This document shows positions 43,869 to 51,706 of a stretch of 64,000 nucleotides of DNA, one piece after another; position 1 is the first letter of the stretch; every line of letters starts with the position of its first letter. The notes under the pieces were generated by a model. The model was not told the DNA's origin, made no database searches, and was given only the letters and a program-made list of their open reading frames with translations. Source of the stretch: Beijerinckiaceae bacterium (lineage in GTDB: Bacteria > Pseudomonadota > Alphaproteobacteria > Rhizobiales > Beijerinckiaceae); contig CANBNG010000013.1 of assembly GCA_947370975.1 (NCBI GenBank), positions 1 to 64,000 of the forward strand, written 5' to 3'. The translations under genes were made by a program, and so were the position numbers.

Positions 43869-44240
43869 ATGATCGAGATCGAGCCTGCCGACGACTGGGT
43901 GCGCGTGCTCTGGGGCGCCTATGAAGTGGCAAGCACCGGCCGTGCGCTCGTTTTGCGGGAAGGCACATTGCGACCCGTGCTTTATATCCCGCGCGAGGAC
44001 GCACGGATGGACCTCATGGAGCCCTCGAGCCATCGCAGCCATTGTCCGCACAAGGGCGAAGCACATTATTTCTCTCTGGCCGCGCCCGACGGCCAGCACG
44101 CGAAAGATGCGCTCTGGTCTTATGAGACGCCGCATCCCCAGGTCAGGGCAATCGCGGGCCATCTTGCCTTCTACCCGGACCTGGTGGTGATCCTTGTCGA
44201 GCCCCCGGCCGAAGACGTCGCCCCCGAGCCTCCCGAATGA
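43869..44240 (+). CDS. DUF427 domain protein
   Basis: 123 residues from ATG 43869 (GGAG 9 bases before). Motifs RVLWGAYEVASTGRALVLREG, PVLYIPREDARMDLM and the SHCPHKGEAHYFSL cluster (Cys/His) are those of the DUF427 family, a small beta-structured domain without an assigned reaction. The frame is open 20 codons further upstream. The PrmB-type gene follows after 64 bases in the same direction. Confidence 0.85.
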   Translation: MIEIEPADDWVRVLWGAYEVASTGRALVLREGTLRPVLYIPREDARMDLMEPSSHRSHCPHKGEAHYFSLAAPDGQHAKDALWSYETPHPQVRAIAGHLAFYPDLVVILVEPPAEDVAPEPPE

Positions 44241-44304
44241 TCGCGCCTCGACAGGGGAAGGGGCGCGGGCTAAACCGGCGCGACCGCAGCGGAGCGACGA
44301 TCCC

Positions 44305-45243
44305 ATGAGCCCTGACAGCCTTCCCGACGCCGCCCTTGTTGCGGCTGAACTCGTCTCGCCGCGCGACTTCCTGCGCTTTGCGTTGAGCCATTTCCGCGCC
44401 CATGAGCTGGTCTTTGGCCACGGCACCACCGATGCGCTGGATGAAGCCGCCTTTCTGATCCTCGAGGGCCTGTCTCTGCCCATCGACAAGCTCGACCCCT
44501 TTCTCGATGCCCGCCTCCTGCCCGCAGAGCGCATGCGCCTCGCCGAGCTGATCCTGGCGCGCATCACCACGCGCAAGCCCGCGTCCTATCTGGTCAAGCG
44601 CGCCTATGTCGGGGGCGTGCCCTTCTATGTCGATGAACGCGTGATCGTGCCCCGCTCCTTCATCGGCGAATTGCTGCGCACTGGCCTGTTTTCGGGCGAA
44701 GAGGGGCCGATCCTCGTCGATCCGGAGACTGTCGTGTCCGCGCTCGACCTGTGCACAGGCTCGGGGTGCCTGGCCATCCTAACCGCCCAGACCTTCCCCC
44801 ACGCCCATGTCGATGCGGTCGATCTCTCGCCCGACGCGCTGGACGTGGCTAGGATCAATGTCGCCGACAGCGGCCTTGGCGAGAGGCTGAGCCTGTTCCA
44901 CGGCGACCTTTTTGCCCCGCTGGCGGGACGCCGCTACGATATCATCATCACCAATCCGCCCTATGTCGGGGCCGATGTGATGGCCGCGCTGCCGCCCGAA
45001 TATGCCCACGAGCCGGAAATGGCGCTTGCATCGGGTGAGGACGGACTGGACATCGTCCGCCGTATCCTGAGCGAGGCCGGCAACCACCTGACCGCCGAGG
45101 GCGGCCTGCTGTGCGAAATGGGCGAGGGTCGCGAGATCCTCGAGGCGGAATATCCCGACCTGCCCTTCCTGTGGCTCGACACCGCTGACAGCGCGGGCGA
45201 GGTGTTCTGGCTCGACGCGGCAGCGCTGCGGCGCGGGACATAG
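44305..45243 (+). CDS. prmB: PrmB-type N5-glutamine methyltransferase
   Basis: 312 residues from ATG 44305 with GGAG upstream. N-terminal helical domain (RFALSHFRAHELVFGHGTTDALDEAAFLIL) typical of PrmB rather than PrmC, then a Rossmann domain with VSALDLCTGSGCLAI (SAM motif I) and the catalytic ITNPPYVG (NPPY). PrmB methylates the glutamine of the GGQ-like loop of ribosomal protein uL3. Length and domain order match the family. Confidence 0.88.
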   Translation: MSPDSLPDAALVAAELVSPRDFLRFALSHFRAHELVFGHGTTDALDEAAFLILEGLSLPIDKLDPFLDARLLPAERMRLAELILARITTRKPASYLVKRAYVGGVPFYVDERVIVPRSFIGELLRTGLFSGEEGPILVDPETVVSALDLCTGSGCLAILTAQTFPHAHVDAVDLSPDALDVARINVADSGLGERLSLFHGDLFAPLAGRRYDIIITNPPYVGADVMAALPPEYAHEPEMALASGEDGLDIVRRILSEAGNHLTAEGGLLCEMGEGREILEAEYPDLPFLWLDTADSAGEVFWLDAAALRRGT

Positions 45244-45254
45244 GGTCCGCGTCC

Positions 45255-45274
45255 ATATAAAGACATGTTTATAT
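45255..45274. promoter_or_regulatory. Perfect 7-bp inverted repeat upstream of ahcY, candidate operator
   Basis: ATATAAA and TTTATAT face each other across six bases (GACATG), 61 bases before the ahcY start. The AT-rich dyad stands out in GC-rich surroundings and lies where the promoter should be. Methionine-cycle genes in alphaproteobacteria are often controlled by dimeric ArsR-type repressors that sense SAM or SAH, and an AT-rich palindrome would fit; the regulator is inference. Confidence 0.45.
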
Positions 45275-45335
45275 CTTCATTGCGGCAAGTGGCAGAGCCT
45301 GCTATAGAGCCAGCCACAAACAACCGAGGCAGATC

Positions 45336-46742
45336 ATGAGCGCTCATTTCAACGATTACGTCGTCGCCGACATCAAGCTCGCGGAATGGGGCCGCAAGGA
45401 AATCGCCATCGCCGAGACCGAAATGCCGGGTCTCATGTCGACCCGCGCGGAATTTGGCGCGTCGCAGCCGCTCAAGGGCGCACGCATCGCCGGCTCGCTG
45501 CACATGACCATCCAGACGGCCGTGCTGATCGAGACGCTGCAGGCGCTGGGCGCCGACATCCGCTGGGCCTCGTGCAACATCTATTCGACCCAGGATCAGG
45601 CCGCTGCGGCCATCGCTGCTGTCGGCACCCCGGTCTTTGCGATCAAGGGCGAGAGCCTCGAAGATTACTGGGATTACACCCATCGCATTTTCGAATGGGC
45701 TGACGGCGGCACGCCGAACATGATCCTCGACGATGGCGGCGACGCCACCATGCTGATCCACCTCGGCATGCGCGCCGAGAAGGGCGACGTCGCCTTCCTC
45801 GAAAAGGCAGGCAATGAAGAAGAGGAAATCCTCTTCGCCGCGATCAAGAAGCGCCTCAAGTCCAACCCCGGCTGGTACACGCGCAACGGAACCGCCATCA
45901 AGGGCGTCTCGGAAGAGACGACCACGGGCGTGCATCGCCTCTACAATATGGAGAAGGACGGCTCGCTTCTGTGGCCGGCCATCAACGTCAACGATTCCGT
46001 CACCAAGTCGAAGTTCGACAATCTCTACGGCTGCAAGGAATCGCTGGTCGACGGCATCCGTCGCGGCACCGATGTGATGATGGCGGGCAAGGTCGCCATG
46101 GTCGCGGGCTTTGGCGATGTCGGTAAGGGTTCGGCGGCTTCGCTGAAGAATGCCGGCTGCCGCGTGATGGTGTCTGAAGTCGATCCGATCTGCGCCCTGC
46201 AGGCGGCGATGGAAGGCTATGAAGTCACGACGATGGAAGATGCCGCAACGCGGGCCGACATTTTCGTCACCGCGACGGGCAATGTGGACGTCATCACCGT
46301 CGACCACATGCGCGCCATGAAGGACCGGGCGATCGTCTGCAACATCGGCCACTTCGACTCGGAGATCCAGGTCTCGGGCCTGCGCAACTACAAGTGGTCG
46401 AACATCAAGCCGCAGGTCGACGAAATCGAATTCGTCGATGGCAAGCGCATCATCCTGCTGTCGGAAGGCCGCCTTGTGAATCTCGGCAATGCCACCGGCC
46501 ACCCGTCCTTCGTCATGTCGGCCTCCTTCACCAACCAGACGCTTGCGCAGATCGAGCTCTGGACGAAGCAGGGCCAGTACGAAAAGAAGGTCTACACGCT
46601 GCCCAAGCACCTCGATGAAAAGGTCGCGATGCTGCATCTCGCCAAAATCGGCGTGAAGCTCACCAAGCTGACGCAGGAGCAGTCGACCTACCTCGGCCTG
46701 CCCGAGCAGGGCCCCTTCAAGCCCGACCACTATCGCTATTGA
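45336..46742 (+). CDS. ahcY: Adenosylhomocysteinase (SAH hydrolase)
   Basis: 468 residues. Motifs: ADIKLAEWGRKEIAIAETEMPGL near the N-terminus, SCNIYSTQDQAAAAI, DDGGDATMLIH, VNDSVTKSKFDNLYGCKESLVDGI (substrate/NAD contact), AGFGDVGKGSAA (NAD-binding) and the C-terminal KPDHYRY, where Lys and Tyr reach into the partner subunit. The enzyme reversibly splits SAH into adenosine and homocysteine, clearing the product of SAM-dependent methylation. GAGGCAGATC precedes the ATG. It heads a conserved run with a histidine kinase and TsaE, separated by a terminator. Confidence 0.97.
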   Translation: MSAHFNDYVVADIKLAEWGRKEIAIAETEMPGLMSTRAEFGASQPLKGARIAGSLHMTIQTAVLIETLQALGADIRWASCNIYSTQDQAAAAIAAVGTPVFAIKGESLEDYWDYTHRIFEWADGGTPNMILDDGGDATMLIHLGMRAEKGDVAFLEKAGNEEEEILFAAIKKRLKSNPGWYTRNGTAIKGVSEETTTGVHRLYNMEKDGSLLWPAINVNDSVTKSKFDNLYGCKESLVDGIRRGTDVMMAGKVAMVAGFGDVGKGSAASLKNAGCRVMVSEVDPICALQAAMEGYEVTTMEDAATRADIFVTATGNVDVITVDHMRAMKDRAIVCNIGHFDSEIQVSGLRNYKWSNIKPQVDEIEFVDGKRIILLSEGRLVNLGNATGHPSFVMSASFTNQTLAQIELWTKQGQYEKKVYTLPKHLDEKVAMLHLAKIGVKLTKLTQEQSTYLGLPEQGPFKPDHYRY

Positions 46743-46773
46743 GCAACAGCTCCAGCTAAAAACAACTTTATTG

Positions 46774-46808
46774 CGCCTCCGCCCCCCGGGCGGAGGCGTT
46801 TCCTTTTT
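46774..46808 (+). terminator. Rho-independent terminator after ahcY
   Basis: Eleven-base perfect stem CGCCTCCGCCC / GGGCGGAGGCG with a 3-base loop, then TTTCCTTTTT. Confidence 0.9.
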
Positions 46809-46937
46809 GTTAACCACTTTGTCGAAGCGAATCGTCCAGCTAAAGTGAACTGATTCGGGGACAGGCGAAGTTTTGCGTTGCGCCACGCATCCAGATCGCG
46901 CGGGAACGCGCCAGCCGACGCAGGGGCAAGACGGGGA

Positions 46938-49418
46938 ATGGGAAGGCAAAAACGTTGGCGGCAGGCGATCACCGCATGCACAGCCCTATGGCCTCTCCCA
47001 GCAGTGCTTGCGACCACCGCTCTGGCGAGTGCAACCCATGTCAGCGCAGCCGGCGAGGCTTTTGCCGATCAACCTGAAATGATTGGTGTTTCAGCCGCTA
47101 TTGCGCTGGGAATTTTTGCCACCGCAGCGACCTTCCTGCATATGGCGGGACGCAAATCGGCCGAGAAGCGCGAGAGCGCGCTGGCCGGCGAACTCAATGC
47201 CGTGCGCGCCCGCCTCGACCGTGCCGAAGTTTTTCTGGCTGCCGAATCCCACATCACGATCTGCTGGGGCTATGCCCATGACGAGCCCGATATCGAGGGC
47301 GAAGTCACGCTCCTGACCGATGTTGCGCCGGCGCGCCGCGTGCTGGCCTTCGGGGCCTGGCTCGCGCCGCAGGCGGCCCAGCAGCTCGAGCGCGTGGTCG
47401 AACGCCTGCGCCTGCGCGGCGAAGCCTTCCGCCTGCCGCTCGTCACCCTCACTGGTCGCCATCTGGAAGCCGAGGGCCGCGCGGTTGCAGGCCGCGCCGT
47501 GCTGCGCATCCGCGACGTCTCGGGCGACCGGCTCGAACTGACGCGCCTGCGCGAGGCCTATGGGCAGGTCATGATCGAGCGCGACGGCCTGCGCGCCATG
47601 CTCGATGCAGCGCCCGGCCCCGCCTGGCTGCGCGACGGGCAGGGTCGGCTCACCTGGGTCAACCGCGCCTATGTCCGCGCCGTGGAGGGTAACCGCCGCG
47701 ACGAAGTGCTGGACGCGGGAACCGAACTGCTCGACCAGACCGTGCGCAATGCGGTGACAGAGGCGCGCGGCAGGGCAGAGACCTGGCGCGCACGCGTGGC
47801 CGCAGTCGTTGCCGGCCAGCGCCATATGCTCGACGTGACTGATGTGCCGCTGGAAAATGGCTCTGGCGGGCTTGCGACCGATGTCTCCGAGCTCGAGCAG
47901 GTGCGCGCCGATCTTGGCCGGCAGATGGATGCCCATGCCCGCACGCTCGACCAATTGTCGACCGCGGTCGCCATTTTCGACCAGAGCCGCAGGCTGGCCT
48001 TCTACAACACCGCCTATCGCCAGCTCTGGTCGCTCGATGCGGCTTTTCTCGATCAGCATCCAGCCGATTCAGAAATCCTCGACCGGCTGCGCGCCGAAGG
48101 CCGCCTGCCCGAACAGGCCGATTTCCGCAGCTGGAAAGCCGGCCTCATGGAGGCCTATCAATCGGTCGAGACCAGCGAGCAAGTCTGGTATCTGCCCGGC
48201 GCGCGCACCTTGCGCACCGTCATCAATCCCAATCCGCAAGGCGGCGTGACCTATCTCTTCGATGATGTCACCGAGCGCTTCCATCTCGAATCCTCCTTCA
48301 ATGCGCTGACGCGCGTGCAGAGCGAAACACTCGACTCGCTGAAGGAAGGCGTCGCGGTGTTTGGCACCGACGGGCGGCTGAAACTCTTCAACCCGGCGTT
48401 TACGACGCTCTGGCGTTGCGATGCTGCAGCGCTTGCCGAAAGGCCGCATTTCGACCAGGTGATGCGCGCCTGCATGGCACTGCATGATCGGCGCGAAGAT
48501 TGGGACGATCTGCGCAGTCTCGTGGCTGGCCTGCAAGATGCCCGCACCGGTTTCGAGCGCCGTTTCGCGCGGCGCGACGGCTCAATCGTCGATTGCGTGA
48601 CCGCGCCGCTGCCCGATGGCGCGACGCTGTTGACCTTCATCGATGTGACGGCGGGCGTGAGCGTCGAGCGGGCGTTGACCGAGCGCAATCAGGCGCTGCT
48701 CGATGCCGAAAAGCTGCGCAACGATTTCGTACATCATGTGAGCTACGAACTGCGCTCGCCGCTGACCAATATCATCGGCTTCATTCAGCTGCTGGGCGAT
48801 GGTGCGGTGGGCCCGCTCAACACCAAGCAGCGCGAATATACCGGCTATGTGCTCAAATCCTCTGCCGCGCTGCTCGCCATCATCAACGACATTCTCGATC
48901 TCGCCTCGATCGATACGGATGCGATGGAGCTGTCGCTCGAGAGCGTCGACATTCGCACCACGATTGCTGCTGCGACCGAAGGGCTGCAGGACAGGCTCGC
49001 GGAATCGAGCATCCATCTCAATATTGTCGCGCTCGACGATATTGGCTCCTTCCGGGCGGACGGCAAACGCATCCGTCAGGTCTTGTTCAACCTCCTGTCG
49101 AATGCAATCGGCTTCTCCGAGCCCGGACAGACGGTGACGCTGGCGGCTTTGCGCCGCCCCGGCGAAATCGTCTTCAAGGTCACCGATCAGGGCCGCGGCA
49201 TTCCGCTCGACGTGCTTGACCATGTGTTCGACCGTTTCCACACGCATACGGTGGGCTCGCGCCACCGCGGCGTTGGCCTTGGCCTCTCCATCGTGCGCTC
49301 TTTTGTCGAGCTCCATGGCGGGGATGTACATATTGAATCCGCGCCCGGTGAGGGCACAATCGTTACCTGCGTATTTCCCGATGACGGCGCGCTGGTGATA
49401 CAAGCCGCTTTTGCATGA
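46938..49418 (+). CDS. PAS-repeat sensor histidine kinase, DivL-like
   Basis: 826 residues from ATG 46938. Two N-terminal hydrophobic segments (about 10-40 and 48-70), then a region of at least three PAS-type domains (around residues 195-330, 335-460 and 465-580), then a kinase core: H-box HHVSYELRSPLTNIIGF with H600, N-box NLLSNAIGFSEPG, G1 DQGRGIP and G2 RGVGLGLSIV. The V-S-Y-E-L-R-S/T-P-L sequence recalls DivL, the cell-polarity kinase of Caulobacter, in which the His is replaced by Tyr; here the His is kept. No receiver domain. The gene overlaps tsaE-amgK (ATGA), a linkage seen for such kinases in alphaproteobacteria. DivL identity is inference. Confidence 0.85.
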   Translation: MGRQKRWRQAITACTALWPLPAVLATTALASATHVSAAGEAFADQPEMIGVSAAIALGIFATAATFLHMAGRKSAEKRESALAGELNAVRARLDRAEVFLAAESHITICWGYAHDEPDIEGEVTLLTDVAPARRVLAFGAWLAPQAAQQLERVVERLRLRGEAFRLPLVTLTGRHLEAEGRAVAGRAVLRIRDVSGDRLELTRLREAYGQVMIERDGLRAMLDAAPGPAWLRDGQGRLTWVNRAYVRAVEGNRRDEVLDAGTELLDQTVRNAVTEARGRAETWRARVAAVVAGQRHMLDVTDVPLENGSGGLATDVSELEQVRADLGRQMDAHARTLDQLSTAVAIFDQSRRLAFYNTAYRQLWSLDAAFLDQHPADSEILDRLRAEGRLPEQADFRSWKAGLMEAYQSVETSEQVWYLPGARTLRTVINPNPQGGVTYLFDDVTERFHLESSFNALTRVQSETLDSLKEGVAVFGTDGRLKLFNPAFTTLWRCDAAALAERPHFDQVMRACMALHDRREDWDDLRSLVAGLQDARTGFERRFARRDGSIVDCVTAPLPDGATLLTFIDVTAGVSVERALTERNQALLDAEKLRNDFVHHVSYELRSPLTNIIGFIQLLGDGAVGPLNTKQREYTGYVLKSSAALLAIINDILDLASIDTDAMELSLESVDIRTTIAAATEGLQDRLAESSIHLNIVALDDIGSFRADGKRIRQVLFNLLSNAIGFSEPGQTVTLAALRRPGEIVFKVTDQGRGIPLDVLDHVFDRFHTHTVGSRHRGVGLGLSIVRSFVELHGGDVHIESAPGEGTIVTCVFPDDGALVIQAAFA

Positions 49419-50971
49419 GGAGCTCTGCTTTGGCGGATGCGTTGACAGCACGTTTCGAGCTCGATCTCGTCGATGAAGCGGCGACCGCCGCGCTCGCCCA
49501 CCGCATCGCGGGCTTTGTCGCGCCCGGCGACCTTGTGACGCTTTCGGGCGATCTTGGCGCGGGCAAGACAGTCTTTGCGCGTGCGCTGATCCGCGAATTG
49601 GTGAAGGACCCCGAGCTTGAAGTGCCAAGCCCGACCTTCACCCTGATGCAGATCTACGATGGCGAGCGCTTTCCCATCGTGCATGCCGATCTTTACCGCA
49701 TCAAATCCCCCTCCGAACTCGCCGAACTCGGCTGGGACGAGGCGGCCGAGGGCGCGGTCGTTCTGGTGGAATGGGCGGAGCGTGCGGGCAGCGAATTGCC
49801 CGCCGACCGGCTCGATATCGAGCTGCGCCTCAACATTGCGCGCGGCACCCAATATCGCAAGGTCGTGCTGACAGGGAGCGGCGTCTATGCCGAGCGCCTC
49901 GCGCGCGCATTATCGCTGGAGAGCCTGCTCGCGCATGCCGGCTGGACCGATGCACGGCGCACCTTCATGCTGGGCGATGCCTCGACGCGCGCTTATGAGC
50001 GGCTCGAAAAGGACGATGGCAGCCGCGCGATCCTGATGATTTCGCCCCGCCGTGCGGATGGTCCGCCGGTGCGCTACGGCAAGCCCTACAGCGCCATTGC
50101 GCGGCTGGCGGAAGATATCGCACCCTTCATCGCCATCGATCATGCCTTGCGCGGCCAGGGATTTTCCGCGCCCGAAATCTATGCCGATGACAAGGACAAT
50201 GGCCTTGCCATTCTCGAAGACCTCGGCGGGCAAGGCATTGTCGATGACAATGGCCCGATCCCTGAGCGTTATGCGGCAGCCGTCGGCGTGCTGGCCGCGC
50301 TTCATGCACGCAAATTGCCCGATAGTGTGGACGCCAAACCCGAGCCCTATCGCATTCCCCCATACGATCTCGATGCGCTGACCATCGAGATCGAATTGCT
50401 GGTGGGCTGGTATGCGCCCCATATCGCCAAGGCCAATCTGGCGTCGGGCGCGCGTGCGACCTTCGTCAATCTATGGCGCGAATTGCTGGTCGAGATCGTG
50501 GCCGCGCCGCGCACTTGGACGTTGCGCGATTATCATTCGCCCAATCTGCTCTGGCTTCCCGATCGCGAGGGCCTGGGCAAGGTCGGCCTGCTCGATTTCC
50601 AGGATTGCGTCATGGGACACCCGGCCTATGACGTCGCATCGCTGTTGCAGGATGCGCGCGTCACCGTGCCCGATGGCCTCGAAATGCAGCTGCTTGGCCA
50701 TTACCTGCGCCAGCGCCGCGAGAGCGATCCCACCTTCAACATCGAGGCCTTTGCCCGCGCCTATGCGATCATGGGCGCGCAGCGCGCAACCAAGGTGCTC
50801 GGCATTTTCGCCCGCCTCGACAAGCGCGACAGCAAGCCACAATATCTCGCGCATATTCCGCGCATCCGGCACTATCTGCGCAAGGATCTCGCCCATCCGG
50901 CGCTGGCTGGAATCAAGAACTGGTACGAGACCAACCTGCCGCTCGTGCTTGCCAAGGATGAGAGCGAATGA
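49415..50971 (+). CDS. tsaE: TsaE-AmgK fusion: tRNA t6A ATPase joined to an aminoglycoside-phosphotransferase-fold sugar kinase
   Basis: 518 residues. Residues 1 to about 150 are TsaE: Walker A SGDLGAGKTVFAR, the SPTFTLMQIYDG switch and HADLYRIKS, then WAERAGSELP. From about 165 to the end a phosphotransferase fold: FMLGDASTRAYERL, then LRDYHSPNLLWLPDREG (catalytic loop) and LLDFQDCVMGHPAYDVASL (metal site). TsaE works with TsaB/TsaD to make t6A37 in tRNAs; AmgK phosphorylates anomeric MurNAc/GlcNAc during cell wall recycling. The adjacent MurU-type gene supports the AmgK reading. ATG overlaps the kinase stop; a TTG at 49430 with AGGAG 7 bases ahead could be the real start. Confidence 0.9.
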   Translation: MRSSALADALTARFELDLVDEAATAALAHRIAGFVAPGDLVTLSGDLGAGKTVFARALIRELVKDPELEVPSPTFTLMQIYDGERFPIVHADLYRIKSPSELAELGWDEAAEGAVVLVEWAERAGSELPADRLDIELRLNIARGTQYRKVVLTGSGVYAERLARALSLESLLAHAGWTDARRTFMLGDASTRAYERLEKDDGSRAILMISPRRADGPPVRYGKPYSAIARLAEDIAPFIAIDHALRGQGFSAPEIYADDKDNGLAILEDLGGQGIVDDNGPIPERYAAAVGVLAALHARKLPDSVDAKPEPYRIPPYDLDALTIEIELLVGWYAPHIAKANLASGARATFVNLWRELLVEIVAAPRTWTLRDYHSPNLLWLPDREGLGKVGLLDFQDCVMGHPAYDVASLLQDARVTVPDGLEMQLLGHYLRQRRESDPTFNIEAFARAYAIMGAQRATKVLGIFARLDKRDSKPQYLAHIPRIRHYLRKDLAHPALAGIKNWYETNLPLVLAKDESE

Positions 50972-51696
50972 TGCCGCGCGCCTTGCCAGACACAGCGATG
51001 GTTTTTGCCGCTGGCCTTGGCACGCGCATGCGGCCGATCTCGGACACAATCCCCAAGCCGCTGGTCAAGGTCGCGGGCAAGGCGCTCATCGATCATGCGC
51101 TCGATCTGTTCGCACGCGCGGGCGTGGCGCGCGCCATCGTCAATGTGCATTACCTTGCCGACCAGATCGAAGCCCATCTGCAAGAGCGCAGCGCGCCTGA
51201 AATCGTGATTTCGGACGAGCGCGCGCGTTTGCTCGATCAAGGTGGCGGCATAGCCAAAGTGCTGCCGGAACTTGGCGGACGGCCGTTTTTTCTCTGCAAT
51301 ACGGATGCGTTCTGGATCGAGGGACCGCTCAACAATCTGCACCGGCTCGCCGATTTCTGGGATCCGGCGCGCATGGATATCCTGCTGCTGGTGGCCGCCA
51401 CCTCGGCCTCCGTCGGCGTCGACTGGCAGGGCGATTTCCACATGGACCCACAGGGACGCCTGACGCGGCGCGCCGAGGGCGATGTCGCACCCTTCGTTTA
51501 TTCGGGCGTCGGCATCATCAAGCCCGAGCTGTTTGCCGACCAGGCGCAGGACGTCTTCAAGCTTGCGCCTTTCTTCTTCGAGGCCGCCGAAAAAGGCCGG
51601 CTGTTTGGCTTGCGGCTGGATGGCACATGGCTGCATGTCGGCACGCCGGAAGCCATTGCAGACGCCGAGGCCGCCATCGCCCTTTCCACAGAATGA
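50968..51696 (+). CDS. murU: Sugar-1-phosphate nucleotidyltransferase, MurU-like
   Basis: 242 residues. The signature AAGLGTRMRPISDTIPKPL is the nucleotide-binding loop of the family; NTDAFWIEGP holds the metal-binding Asp, and FVYSGVGIIKPELFAD and the late GTWLHVGTPEAIADAE complete the fold. MurU makes UDP-MurNAc from MurNAc-1-phosphate in peptidoglycan recycling, downstream of AmgK; placement directly after an AmgK-type domain with an ATGA overlap supports this over a mannose-1-phosphate guanylyltransferase. AddB follows after 10 bases. Confidence 0.88.
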   Translation: MMPRALPDTAMVFAAGLGTRMRPISDTIPKPLVKVAGKALIDHALDLFARAGVARAIVNVHYLADQIEAHLQERSAPEIVISDERARLLDQGGGIAKVLPELGGRPFFLCNTDAFWIEGPLNNLHRLADFWDPARMDILLLVAATSASVGVDWQGDFHMDPQGRLTRRAEGDVAPFVYSGVGIIKPELFADQAQDVFKLAPFFFEAAEKGRLFGLRLDGTWLHVGTPEAIADAEAAIALSTE

Positions 51697-51706
51697 GGCC
51701 GGCTGA

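Noticed and set aside
45244..45335. SAM or SAH riboswitch in front of ahcY
   Set aside because: The leader is only 92 bases and I could not match the conserved cores of known SAM/SAH riboswitches; the dyad explains the signal better.
44961..46949. Long minus-strand frame across prmB and ahcY
   Set aside because: It spans two genes and their intergenic promoter; no recognisable domain.
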